Of a stretch of 64,000 nucleotides of DNA, positions 1-7,913 are shown piece by piece. The stretch covers positions 108,942 to 172,941 of the forward strand of contig JAMPIL010000001.1 in NCBI GenBank assembly GCA_023662725.1, written 5' to 3'. The notes under the pieces were generated by a model that did not search any database, was not told where the DNA came from, and worked only from the letters and a program-made list of their open reading frames with translations. Positions within the stretch are counted from its first letter, which is position 1. Every line of letters begins with the position of its first letter. A program made the position numbers and the translations under genes. Source of the DNA: Ruminococcus flavefaciens. GTDB taxonomy: Bacteria; Bacillota; Clostridia; Oscillospirales; Ruminococcaceae.

Positions 1-97
1 TTCAGGAAAAATACTATCAATCAGAAATTATAATGTAAATTATGATCAATACCGATTCTGATTTTTTTAATAAATCATATTTAACCAGGAGGTCATT

Positions 98-481
98 ATG
101 AAAATTGAACATATTGCAATGTATGTGAACGATTTAGAAACCGCCAAAGAGTTTTTTATAAAATACTTTGATGCAACAGCAAATAATGAATATCATAATT
201 CAAAAACTAACTTCCGCTCTTTTTTTCTTTCCTTTAACAACGGAACAAGATTGGAGATAATGAATAAACCTAATATGCTTGATAACGAAAAAGATGTCAA
301 CCGAACCGGTTATATTCACATTGCATTCAGTTTAGGAAGTGCAGAAAAGGTTGACCGATTAACCGCCAAGCTGTTATCCGATGGTTATGAGATAATTAGT
401 GGTCCACGAACTACCGGCGACGGATATTATGAAAGCTCTGTGATAGGTTTTGAGGGAAATCAAATTGAACTTACAATTTGA
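98..481 (+). CDS. VOC-fold (glyoxalase/bleomycin-resistance superfamily) protein
   Basis: A 127-residue single-domain protein. The opening KIEHIAMYVNDLETAKEF and the C-terminal GYYESSVIGFEGNQIEL are the usual beta-alpha-beta starts and ends of a vicinal oxygen chelate fold; the C-terminal Glu of FEGNQIEL and the early His are where these proteins bind a metal. The substrate cannot be told from sequence; family members include lactoylglutathione lyases, dioxygenases and antibiotic-binding proteins. The start is supported by an AGGAGG site ten bases upstream. It stands alone, in the same direction as the next two genes but over 120 bases away from them. Confidence 0.85.
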   Translation: MKIEHIAMYVNDLETAKEFFIKYFDATANNEYHNSKTNFRSFFLSFNNGTRLEIMNKPNMLDNEKDVNRTGYIHIAFSLGSAEKVDRLTAKLLSDGYEIISGPRTTGDGYYESSVIGFEGNQIELTI

Positions 482-602
482 TTTCTGATACGAAACTTGT
501 TACAATCTTTATTATTATCTCTTGCAATTTTATCAAAAATGAGATATAATAGATTATGGATTTTTAATACCAATTTCTGGGACTTTCAGGAGGCGAATTA
601 AA

Positions 603-956
603 ATGATTTGCGGAAATTGCGGTAAACCTATGGTAAGCGGTGAATTCAGAATGAAGCAGAGAAGTGTAGATAAAGGATTTTACCGTGCCTACCCTGTTGC
701 CGCATTCTATCATGAGAATGTAAAGCTCTGTGAAACTCCGCTCGACAAAACTCTTGGGTTTTACTGTACTGAATGCGGTACGCTCTCCGGATTTTTTCGG
801 TATACCAAGCCTGTTAATTTCGCCGGAAGATTTAAAGCCGATCTTGATACGTCTATTGACAAGCTTCCAACGAAAAAATGTCCTGAATGTGATACTGAAA
901 TGGATATTGATTATCCACGCTGTCCGGATTGCGGATTTGTTTTTGAAACGAAATGA
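603..956 (+). CDS. Zinc-ribbon protein of unknown function
   Basis: 117 residues with a CGNCG knuckle at the N-terminus, a CTECG knuckle in the middle and a CPECD...CPDCG pair at the C-terminus, enough for two zinc-ribbon folds. No catalytic domain is visible between them. The start has a strong AGGAGG ten bases upstream. It precedes pyrE by 30 bases and probably shares its transcript, but nothing in the protein ties it to pyrimidine synthesis. Small zinc-ribbon proteins of this sort are common and mostly uncharacterised in clostridia, so no function is proposed. Confidence 0.75.
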   Translation: MICGNCGKPMVSGEFRMKQRSVDKGFYRAYPVAAFYHENVKLCETPLDKTLGFYCTECGTLSGFFRYTKPVNFAGRFKADLDTSIDKLPTKKCPECDTEMDIDYPRCPDCGFVFETK

Positions 957-986
957 GTTTATATACTAAACGGAGGTAAATTTAAA

Positions 987-1643
987 ATGACTTACAAAGA
1001 AAGTTTTATCAGATTTATGGTTGACTGCGGAGTTCTTACATTCGGTGAATTTACGCTTAAAAGCGGCAGAAAAGCTCCTTACTTCATCAACTGCGGAAAT
1101 TATAAGACCGGAGCTCAGCTCGCTAAACTCGGCGAATATTACGCTGAATGCATACATGAAAACAACATTCCGGTTGAAACTCTTTTCGGACCTGCTTACA
1201 AGGGAATCCCTCTTGCCGTTTCGGCTGTTGTAGCTCTTAGCAATAAGTTCGGAATCGACGTTTCTTACTGTTTCGACCGCAAGGAAGCAAAGGATCACGG
1301 CGAGGGCGGTATGTTCGTTGGAAAAACTCTTACGGACGGTGAAAAAGTCGTTATTATTGACGATGTTATGACTTCCGGAAAGGCTCTGCGTGAGTCTATG
1401 CCTAAGTTAAAGTCTGCTGCTGATGTTGACGTAACCGGTATGGTCATCACTGTTGACCGTATGGAAAAAGGTACGAGTGAGCTTTCAGCCGTTCAGGAGG
1501 TAAAACGTGATTTCGGAGTTACGGTTTATCCTATTGTCACCATGGTTGATATCATTGATGCTATTAAAAACGACATAGTTCCCGGTAAGGAATATCTTGA
1601 TAAAATGCTTGAATACAGAAATACTTATGGTATTGCAGAATAA
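987..1643 (+). CDS. pyrE: Orotate phosphoribosyltransferase
   Basis: Transfers the phosphoribosyl group of PRPP to orotate, giving OMP in de novo pyrimidine synthesis; cytoplasmic. The PRPP loop VVIIDDVMTSGKALRES (about residues 116-132) is intact, with the two acidic residues followed by TSGKA. The orotate-side motif FGPAYKGIPLA and the family opening (GVLTFGEFTLKSGRKAPYF) are also present. Length of 218 is normal. GGAGGT lies six to eleven bases before the ATG. It follows the zinc-ribbon gene in the same direction and ends in a clear intrinsic terminator; no other pyr genes are in view. Confidence 0.97.
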   Translation: MTYKESFIRFMVDCGVLTFGEFTLKSGRKAPYFINCGNYKTGAQLAKLGEYYAECIHENNIPVETLFGPAYKGIPLAVSAVVALSNKFGIDVSYCFDRKEAKDHGEGGMFVGKTLTDGEKVVIIDDVMTSGKALRESMPKLKSAADVDVTGMVITVDRMEKGTSELSAVQEVKRDFGVTVYPIVTMVDIIDAIKNDIVPGKEYLDKMLEYRNTYGIAE

Positions 1644-1678
1644 ATTAACATAAACCTTCTCATATGTTATAAATTTTT

Positions 1679-1722
1679 AGCCCGAAAAAGGTTTGATTGA
1701 ACCGATTTCGGGCTTATTTTTA
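1679..1722 (+). terminator. Intrinsic terminator after pyrE
   Basis: A 9-bp perfect stem (AGCCCGAAA at 1679-1687 with TTTCGGGCT at 1706-1714) holds an inner GGTT/AACC stem and is followed by a T-rich tail. Confidence 0.85.
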
Positions 1723-1806
1723 TATAACATTTTACTAAAACAAATCAAGATTTATTTGTGTTTCAATATAAAAGAACACTGGGATAAGTTACACGATGCG
1801 TAGAGA

Positions 1807-2189
1807 TTACATCTTCATAAAAATAAGATTAAACATTTCTTCGGTTAATCCATATCTTTCAAAAAATGTCTTCATTTCCTTTTCCACATCTTCAAAGCAT
1901 AAATTATATTTCTCATAGAAATCCTCGCTTTTCCCGCATAGATACGAAAAAAAGTTAAAACTGATAAGAAGATCATCTTTATTTTTTCCAGTACAATTGT
2001 AAAGCTCCTCAATAGCTTCGTAGATTTCACCATTGTCTATCATTTGGAGAAGCTCATCAGATTTCTCCTTTTTTTCAAATTATCTATTGACCATGATTCA
2101 GATGCCCCCACATCCTTACCAAAAATAAATTTCATTATAGCTGCAACCATTTGGTGAATCTCCCGTAAAATGAAATCTTGTTCAAACAT
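1807..2189 (-). pseudogene. DUF6483-like protein, split by a one-base frameshift
   Basis: The first part starts at an ATG at 2187-2189 with an AAAGGG site upstream and opens MFEQDFILREIHQMVAAI, which resembles the opening of the clostridial DUF6483 family. That frame stops at 2040. The second part, from about 2066 down to 1807, continues in another frame as SDELLQMIDNGEIYEAIEEL and ends after a Glu/Phe-rich tail, as expected for the rest of the family. The break lies at a run of seven T on the plus strand (2069-2075); one extra base there would join the halves into about 127 residues. Family assignment is from memory of its pattern; the split itself is seen directly. It is either a decayed gene or a sequencing indel. 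Confidence 0.6.
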
Positions 2190-2374
2190 AATTTTGCCCT
2201 TTCTATCATCAAAAGATTTTACCAAATCATTCTTATAGAATATTGATTTTGTAGAATTACATCGCAGCCATGAAAATATCAAAAAATCTGAAAATTTTTG
2301 TAAATAAATGTAATCCCCAATTTATCTTGCTATCCATTATACAGCAACTTCTTTGATTTGTCAAGCATAATATA

Positions 2375-2408
2375 ATAGTACCTCCAATCAGAAGATCGAA
2401 GGTACTAT
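2375..2408 (-). terminator. Possible terminator after the carrier gene
   Basis: Inverted repeat ATAGTACCT (2375-2383) / AGGTACTAT (2400-2408), 9-bp stem with a 16-base loop, just beyond the stop of the minus-strand operon. The tail is A/T-rich rather than a clean U-run, so this is tentative. Confidence 0.4.
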
Positions 2409-2440
2409 ATTTTAATTTATTAAATTTTATCAATACTCTC

Positions 2441-3649
2441 TTAGAAAAGCATTATCAAAAATTGTGAAACGAGTACGACCGAAATAAGTGCAACGGGATA
2501 TGTTGCTGCGTAAGCTGAAGCAACATTTTCCGTTCCAGAGGTACTGATGAGTGTACCAAGAGCTGGAGTTGAGGTCATTCCACCTGTAAGTGAACCAAGA
2601 TTATTGAATAAGCTAAGCTTGAGAACATATTTTGCAAACAAGAATCCAAGAACCATTGGTACGATTGTCATGATAATTCCGTAAATAAAATAAATAGCAT
2701 CAAAATACTGAACAAATTTTGCTCCTCCTGCAACACCTGCACCGATAAGGAAGAACATCAAACCAAGTTCACGGAAAACTTTGAGAGTTGAATCCTTAGG
2801 CATTATAGAAATTTTCCCACATCTTCCAAAATGACCGAATATTAGAGAAACAAGCAAACATCCGCCTGTTGTTGAAAGAGAAAAGTTCTTAAACTTAAAT
2901 GAACCTATAACAATACCTATAACAGCGGCAAGCGCAAATGGCATAATACCAAAATCATCCATTTCAATAAGCTTTCCGTTATACGCTTTTTTTCCCGATT
3001 TTGAATCGGCAACCACAAGTTTTTCACGTTCAGCTTTTATATCTGCTTTAAGGATCTTAGGTATAATCTGAACAAAAAGAACAACACCGATAACACCAAA
3101 AATATAAGCTATAGCATAACCTACTGAAACGATGCTTTGAAGCTCTTCTGTTCCCACGGCGTCTTTTGCGGCAGAGAATCCAGGGGTGCTTGTGAGAGCA
3201 CCAGATAAAATTCCTGTAAGCATTGCAGTAAATTCATCATTTGAAAGATCAGTAAAGTTTCTGCCAACAAATATACATCCTGCGCAAGCAAGCCCGCCGC
3301 TTAAAATAATGATAACAGCAAGCACAACATATGACTTGAAATTTTTCTTAAAATTACCAAAAAAATTTGGTCCGGCGATAAAGCCTACTGCGGTAACAAA
3401 AAGAATAAGTCCAAGATTATCGACAATCTTCAACGCATTGGTCACAAAATCCGTATTAATCTCATTGGAAAGGTCTTTATAGAAAAGGCAGCCGTAAATA
3501 AGAGCAACTATAAAAACTCCGGCTGTTCCAAGAGATACTCCTTTGATAGTGATTCTACCAAGTATATATCCCAGAGCCGCAATGGCGATTACTGAAACCA
3601 TAAGGAAAGAAACACCATGAATCGAAAGGATTCCGTTAAAAAATTCCAT
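2441..3649 (-). CDS. AspT/SucE-type (AAE family) dicarboxylate antiporter or exporter
   Basis: A polytopic membrane protein of about 402 residues made of two similar halves, each ending in a GxxTSTP signature: GALTSTPGF in the first half and GGMTSTPALG in the second. This duplicated layout is that of the aspartate:alanine exchanger family, which also contains the succinate exporter SucE of Corynebacterium. The TrkA-C domains often found between the halves are absent; only a short charged linker is seen. It is the last gene of the fumarate reductase operon, 80 bases behind frdA, so export of succinate or exchange of fumarate/malate/aspartate for succinate is the natural inference. I chose the ATG at 3647-3649; a TTG at 3679 in the same frame would add ten polar residues. 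No strong ribosome site distinguishes the two. Confidence 0.8.
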   Translation of the reverse strand: MEFFNGILSIHGVSFLMVSVIAIAALGYILGRITIKGVSLGTAGVFIVALIYGCLFYKDLSNEINTDFVTNALKIVDNLGLILFVTAVGFIAGPNFFGNFKKNFKSYVVLAVIIILSGGLACAGCIFVGRNFTDLSNDEFTAMLTGILSGALTSTPGFSAAKDAVGTEELQSIVSVGYAIAYIFGVIGVVLFVQIIPKILKADIKAEREKLVVADSKSGKKAYNGKLIEMDDFGIMPFALAAVIGIVIGSFKFKNFSLSTTGGCLLVSLIFGHFGRCGKISIMPKDSTLKVFRELGLMFFLIGAGVAGGAKFVQYFDAIYFIYGIIMTIVPMVLGFLFAKYVLKLSLFNNLGSLTGGMTSTPALGTLISTSGTENVASAYAATYPVALISVVLVSQFLIMLF

Positions 3650-3684
3650 TTTTTTATCACTCTGCTTTCTTTTATACAAATTTG

Positions 3685-3709
3685 TGGGACGCTTTTTCAG
3701 AGCGTCCCA
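3685..3709 (-). terminator. Hairpin between frdA and the carrier gene
   Basis: A 9-bp perfect stem (TGGGACGCT 3685-3693 with AGCGTCCCA 3701-3709) and a 7-base loop between the stop of frdA and the start of the carrier. It lacks a strong U-tract on the minus strand, so partial termination or transcript stabilisation is more likely than a full stop. Confidence 0.5.
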
Positions 3710-3729
3710 TTAATTCATTTAATTGTTTT

Positions 3730-5334
3730 TTATTTTGATTTTCTTGCATAATGCGGAAGGAGCATTGGTGATGCAGTTTCATTCTGAATTCCTGCCTCAG
3801 CAAGTTCCTTGTTGAATTTATCAACATGAGCAAGCGTGAGTTTTTCAGGAACAGCTGTTTCCTTTGCCTTTGCAGCAGCGTAAATTCCAGCATTTCTGCC
3901 AAATACAATAACATCAAGAAGTGAATTTCCCATAAGTCTGTTTCTGCCGTGGATACCTCCGGCAACCTCTCCGGCTGCATAAAGATTCTCAACGCCTGTA
4001 GCACAGTCATCAGAAATATCAAGTCCGCCATTCTGATAATGAAGAGTCGGATACACGAGAATAGGTTCCTTACGGATATCAATTCCATATTTTCCGAACA
4101 TTCTCATCATTGCAGGGATTCTCTTTTCAATAGTTCCCTCGCCATGAATAAGCTCTATCATTGGAGTATCGAGCCATACAGCCTTGCCGAGATGCGTTTC
4201 AATGCCCTTGTTTCTTGCTGTACATTCACGGATGATCGAAGACGCTGTTACGTCACGTGTTTCAAGCGGATTCATGAAAACCTCGCCATCAATATTAACA
4301 AGCTTTGCTCCGAGTGAACGAACTTTTTCGGTTACGAGAGCACCGAAGATCTGCTCCGGATAGCCTGTTCCTGTAGGATGATACTGGAGAGTATCAGCAT
4401 AAAGAAGCTTTGCCCCAACTCTGTAACCCAGAATAAGACCATCAGCTGTTGCACCGTAGTGATTTGAAGTAGGGAAGCCCTGATAGTGAAGACGTCCTGC
4501 GCCGCCTGTTGCAATGATAACCGTTTTAGCTCTTGCAACAAGAAGCTCCTTTGTTTCCATGTTCATAAGAACAGCGCCGGCTGCCTTTCCGTTTTCATCG
4601 AGAATGATCTCAACTGCGGCTGTAAAATCAACTACTGGAATTCCTCTGTTAAGAACCTCGTCACGAAGAGTCCTCATAATCTCTGCACCGGAATAATCCT
4701 TAGCAGCATGCATTCTCTTTCTGGATGTACCACCGCCATGAGTCGTAACCATAGTTCCGTCGGCTTCTTTATCAAATTCAACACCAAGTTTATTGAGCCA
4801 CTGAATTGCCTCAGGAGCCTTTGTAACAAGCTTCTTAACAAGCTCCGGCTTAGCAGCAAAATGTCCGCCGCCGAATGCATCGAGGTAATGAATAGCAGGA
4901 GAATCGTTTGGCTTGTCAGCAGCCTGAATACCGCCCTCTGCCATCATTGTATTTGCATCGCCGATACGAAGCTTTGTAACGATCATTGCCTTGGCTCCGG
5001 CTTCATCAGCTTCGATAGCAGCAGATGCACCTGCACCGCCGCCTCCAATAATAAGAACATCGGTATCGTAATCAGGATTGCTTAAATCAACGTCCGACGA
5101 GCTGATTCTGCTTTTGCCCTGAAGAAGCTCTGCAAGCTGAGTAGGAACCTTATCGCCCTTATTTACGCCTGCTGAAAGCACTGTAAATTCATCCTGCTTA
5201 TAATCAGGGTGAAATGTTGCAAGAAGGGTATCCTTTTCTTCTGCTGTCATTCTTCTCGGTTCGAGACTTGCGTTTTCTGCTCTTTTTTCAGCAACGACCT
5301 TTGCAAGCTCATTCAGCTTTTCGATTTTATACAT
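3730..5334 (-). CDS. frdA: Soluble fumarate reductase flavoprotein subunit (non-covalent FAD type)
   Basis: 534-residue member of the fumarate reductase/succinate dehydrogenase/NadB flavoprotein family. Dinucleotide-binding GGGGAGA is at about 97-103, after an unusual 90-residue N-terminal extension. HGGGTSRKR, QYHPTGTG, the TEKVRSLGA stretch holding the expected catalytic Arg, and EVAGGIHGRNRLMGNSL are all present. At the place where covalent enzymes read SHTxxAxGG this protein reads ANTMMAEGG, so the FAD-linking His is Asn and FAD should be non-covalent, as in NadB and soluble fumarate reductases. The helical C-terminal domain of about 100 residues seen in FrdA/SdhA is largely missing. It follows its FeS partner by 14 bases. 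No membrane anchor gene is nearby. Role as fumarate reductase is inferred from fumC and the electron-transfer genes; an L-aspartate oxidase-like activity is the main alternative. Confidence 0.85.
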   Translation of the reverse strand: MYKIEKLNELAKVVAEKRAENASLEPRRMTAEEKDTLLATFHPDYKQDEFTVLSAGVNKGDKVPTQLAELLQGKSRISSSDVDLSNPDYDTDVLIIGGGGAGASAAIEADEAGAKAMIVTKLRIGDANTMMAEGGIQAADKPNDSPAIHYLDAFGGGHFAAKPELVKKLVTKAPEAIQWLNKLGVEFDKEADGTMVTTHGGGTSRKRMHAAKDYSGAEIMRTLRDEVLNRGIPVVDFTAAVEIILDENGKAAGAVLMNMETKELLVARAKTVIIATGGAGRLHYQGFPTSNHYGATADGLILGYRVGAKLLYADTLQYHPTGTGYPEQIFGALVTEKVRSLGAKLVNIDGEVFMNPLETRDVTASSIIRECTARNKGIETHLGKAVWLDTPMIELIHGEGTIEKRIPAMMRMFGKYGIDIRKEPILVYPTLHYQNGGLDISDDCATGVENLYAAGEVAGGIHGRNRLMGNSLLDVIVFGRNAGIYAAAKAKETAVPEKLTLAHVDKFNKELAEAGIQNETASPMLLPHYARKSK

Positions 5335-5348
5335 ATCAATACTCCTCC

Positions 5349-6032
5349 TTACTTTTCGATCTCACGAGAGTTATACAGGTCTTTAACTTCCTGTATATTA
5401 TCAACCGACTTAGCCATAAGCTCTGCGATCTTTTCATCAAAGATACCTTCGTTGATCTCTTTTACACGATCAGCAAGGTGCTCGCATTCAGGAGCGATAT
5501 ATTTACCGTTAAGTCTTCTTGCAAGCATAGCTACCTGCGGATGAGAAATTCCTGCAGGACAGCGTGAGGAACATACTCCGCACATTACGCAATCGAAGGA
5601 TTCTTCTGCACACTTATCATACTCGCCTCGCTGAGCGTATGCAATATACTGCATAACGTTAAGTTCCTGAGTACAAGCTTTTGTGCAGGCATTACAGCCG
5701 ATACAGCAGTAAATTTCCGGATAGAGCTGCATCATTATCTGCTCTGTAGGCTTGATCTCATTTATGTTATAAACCTGCTTTACAAGCGGGAAGAAAGGAA
5801 GTGTAGCAACATACATTCCCTCCTGAACTTCTGTCTGACAAGCGAGACAGGCATGAAGCTCCTGCTTATCTTTCATTCTGTAAATAGTTGCACAAGCTCC
5901 GCAGAAACCGTTGCGGCAGCCGCAGCCTCTTACAAGCTCATAGCCTGCATATTCCATAGCTGTCATTATTGTAAGACCTGCCGGCACCTGATATTTTTTG
6001 CCGAACAGATAAACATTTACCATATTTTCCAT
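5349..6032 (-). CDS. frdB: Fumarate reductase-type iron-sulfur subunit
   Basis: 227 residues, delivering electrons to the flavoprotein encoded next. The N-terminal half is a plant-type [2Fe-2S] domain with Cys at about 37, 39, 44, 47, 62 and 65 (GCGCRNGFCGAC and HACLAC). The C-terminal half has two four-Cys clusters, CIGCNACTKAC (113-120 region, with Cys110) and CVMCGVCSSRCP (148-158). Normal SdhB/FrdB instead carries one [4Fe-4S] and one [3Fe-4S]; two complete [4Fe-4S] patterns point to a low-potential soluble partner such as the Hdr proteins of this operon. Start chosen at the ATG at 6030-6032, which has AAGGAGC upstream and begins MENMVNVYLFGKKYQ; longer in-frame starts would run far into the preceding gene. 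Confidence 0.85.
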   Translation of the reverse strand: MENMVNVYLFGKKYQVPAGLTIMTAMEYAGYELVRGCGCRNGFCGACATIYRMKDKQELHACLACQTEVQEGMYVATLPFFPLVKQVYNINEIKPTEQIMMQLYPEIYCCIGCNACTKACTQELNVMQYIAYAQRGEYDKCAEESFDCVMCGVCSSRCPAGISHPQVAMLARRLNGKYIAPECEHLADRVKEINEGIFDEKIAELMAKSVDNIQEVKDLYNSREIEK

Positions 6033-6048
6033 GCTTAGATGCTCCTTT

Positions 6049-6894
6049 TTAATATTCGTCAGGCAGTTCGCCCAGTTCGTCGTAACGGAAAACAGGACCG
6101 TCTTTGCAGACATACTTATTTCCGATATTGCAGCGTCCGCACTTGCCGACTCCGCATTTCATACGAAGCTCCATAGTTGTATAAACCTGAGTTTCAGTGA
6201 AACCAAGCTCTTTAAGACCGTTAAGTGTGAACTTGATCATGATCGGAGGTCCGCAGATAAGAACAGTTTTGTTTAAGGACGGATTAAGTTCTTTTACATA
6301 ATTGGGAACGAATCCAACGTGACCATCCCAGCCTTCCTGTTCTCTGTCTATAGTAAGATTTACTTCGATTCCGTCATCGTTCATCCATTCATCAATGATC
6401 TCTTTGTAATCAACGAGATCGTCCATAGAACGTGAACCGTAAACTATCTGAACGTCACCGTAGTTTGCTCTATTATCACGAACATAATTTATTACCGAAC
6501 GGAGCGGAGCAAGACCGATTCCTCCGGCGATAAACAGAAGGTCCTTGCCTTTCAGCTCTGTTTCAACAGGGAAAGCGTTGCCGTAAGGTCCTCTTATAGT
6601 GATCTGCTGACCAACATCCATAGCGTGAAGCCAATTTGTGAGACAGCCGCACTTTTTAATGCTGAATTCCATAAATTCCTTATTTGTAGGAGAAGAGGTT
6701 ATCGAAAACATCGCCTCGCCTACTCCGGGAATAGAAAGCATTGCGCACTGACCGGGCATATGCTCGAAAACTTTTCCGCCGACTGTTCCGTCTGCGCTTA
6801 TTGCGTTGACTCTGAAAGTCTTTACATCAGGAGTATCAATTCTGATATCAGTAACGACTCCGATATGCGGGATTAATGTATCATTAGCGTTCAT
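6049..6894 (-). CDS. FAD/NAD(P)-binding electron-transfer subunit (FloxA/AsrB-like)
   Basis: 281 residues with a ferredoxin-reductase layout: an N-terminal FAD barrel (PGQCAMLSIPG, then MFSITSSPTN), an NAD(P)-binding domain starting LLFIAGGIGLAPLRS and reaching VLICGPPIMI, and a C-terminal [2Fe-2S] site CGVGKCGRC plus one later Cys. This is the family of dihydroorotate dehydrogenase PyrK, sulfhydrogenase gamma and AsrB. In Flox/Hdr clusters the equivalent FloxA oxidises NADH. Its stop is 17 bases from the frdB start and its ATG overlaps the stop of the preceding gene by one base, so all belong to one transcript. I expect it to be the pyridine nucleotide entry point of the complex; NADH versus NADPH cannot be told by eye. 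Confidence 0.85.
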   Translation of the reverse strand: MNANDTLIPHIGVVTDIRIDTPDVKTFRVNAISADGTVGGKVFEHMPGQCAMLSIPGVGEAMFSITSSPTNKEFMEFSIKKCGCLTNWLHAMDVGQQITIRGPYGNAFPVETELKGKDLLFIAGGIGLAPLRSVINYVRDNRANYGDVQIVYGSRSMDDLVDYKEIIDEWMNDDGIEVNLTIDREQEGWDGHVGFVPNYVKELNPSLNKTVLICGPPIMIKFTLNGLKELGFTETQVYTTMELRMKCGVGKCGRCNIGNKYVCKDGPVFRYDELGELPDEY

Positions 6895-7913
6895 TACTTA
6901 ACCTCCAATGCTTTCATTACCTTAACGATATTCATTGAAATAGGACACTTTGAAAGACATCTTCCGCATCCTACGCATCCGAATTCGCCGTTGTTGTTTG
7001 CAGGGAAATACACAAGCTTGTGCATAAATCTCTGACGGAAACGCTCAAGCTGAGAAATTCTCGGATTTCCGTGAGCCATTTTTGTAAAGTCAGAATACAT
7101 ACATGAATCCCAGCAGCGGAAACGCTTTATGCCGTTTCCGGTATTGAAATCCTTTATATCATAGCACTGACAGGTCGGGCAGACGAACGTACAGGTTCCG
7201 CATCCAATACAGCTCTCGGAAAGCTCAGCCCACTTTTCAGATTTAAAATATTCATTAAGCTTGTCGCCGCCGAACGAATCTGTTGACAGATTTGAAAGCG
7301 GAAGAAGTGAAAGAATTCTCTTTGTTTCAGCCTTAACGCTTTCAAGGCTTGAAGCGTCTCCATCTTCAAGGAGAGAAGCGACTGAATCGACAAATGCTTT
7401 TCCTTTTTCTGTATTCGCTTCAAAGTATATATAACTTTCGTCATTCCAGCAGGAAACATCCCCTTCCGGAGCAGTCGGATCAATTCCGAAAGCTGAACAG
7501 AAGCAGGTCTCAGCCGGACGTGTACAAGCCATTGAAACTACAACGCCGTGATCACGTCTGTTTTTATAGAAGCTGTCCACCGGATCAACAAGATAAACTT
7601 TATCAAGAATAGTAAAACTTCTTGCATCGCAGGCACGAACACCGAAAATCACGAAATCTTCAGATTCTTCACGAACATCGTTTACTTCGATCTGCTTGCC
7701 TTCCATTTTAAATTCAACAAGATTCTCTGTCTGAGGGAAAAAGAAATCCTTTGCACTTCTGAGAGTGTTAAGAGAATTGCTCATTTTCATTCCGCTCTCA
7801 TATTTTTTATATTCAGCAGCTCCGTCCTCACGGTCAACAGGAATATAAAGAGTCTGTTTTTCAGCAATTGCATCAAAAAGGCTGTCAATTTTATCAATCG
7901 CAATTCTGAGCAT
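6894..7913 (-). CDS. 4Fe-4S dicluster subunit (FloxB/AsrA/sulfhydrogenase beta-like)
   Basis: 339 residues. The N-terminal two thirds have the sulfhydrogenase-beta/AsrA pattern (VIFGVRACDARSF, then a Cys-rich SMACTRPAETCFCSAFG), and the C-terminal third carries two ferredoxin clusters, CIGCGTCTFVCPTCQC and CVGCGRCLSKCP. In Flox and sulfhydrogenase complexes this subunit wires the flavoprotein to the rest. It overlaps both neighbours by one base (stop/start ATGA-type junctions), implying translational coupling and stoichiometric expression. Confidence 0.8.
   Translation of the reverse strand: MLRIAIDKIDSLFDAIAEKQTLYIPVDREDGAAEYKKYESGMKMSNSLNTLRSAKDFFFPQTENLVEFKMEGKQIEVNDVREESEDFVIFGVRACDARSFTILDKVYLVDPVDSFYKNRRDHGVVVSMACTRPAETCFCSAFGIDPTAPEGDVSCWNDESYIYFEANTEKGKAFVDSVASLLEDGDASSLESVKAETKRILSLLPLSNLSTDSFGGDKLNEYFKSEKWAELSESCIGCGTCTFVCPTCQCYDIKDFNTGNGIKRFRCWDSCMYSDFTKMAHGNPRISQLERFRQRFMHKLVYFPANNNGEFGCVGCGRCLSKCPISMNIVKVMKALEVK

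Noticed and set aside
2062-2080. Programmed -1 frameshifting in the DUF6483-like gene
   Set aside because: The A-run in the mRNA does not place two re-pairing codons in the zero frame of the X-XXY-YYZ pattern, and the family is not known for it; decay or an indel error is simpler.
4486-5085. Long open frame on the plus strand opposite frdA
   Set aside because: It is the antisense shadow of a well-supported gene, is Ser/Cys/Asn-rich without any domain, and has no ribosome site.
3730-6032. Membrane-bound succinate dehydrogenase
   Set aside because: No cytochrome b or anchor subunit is encoded nearby, the covalent-FAD His is missing and FrdB lacks the [3Fe-4S] pattern.
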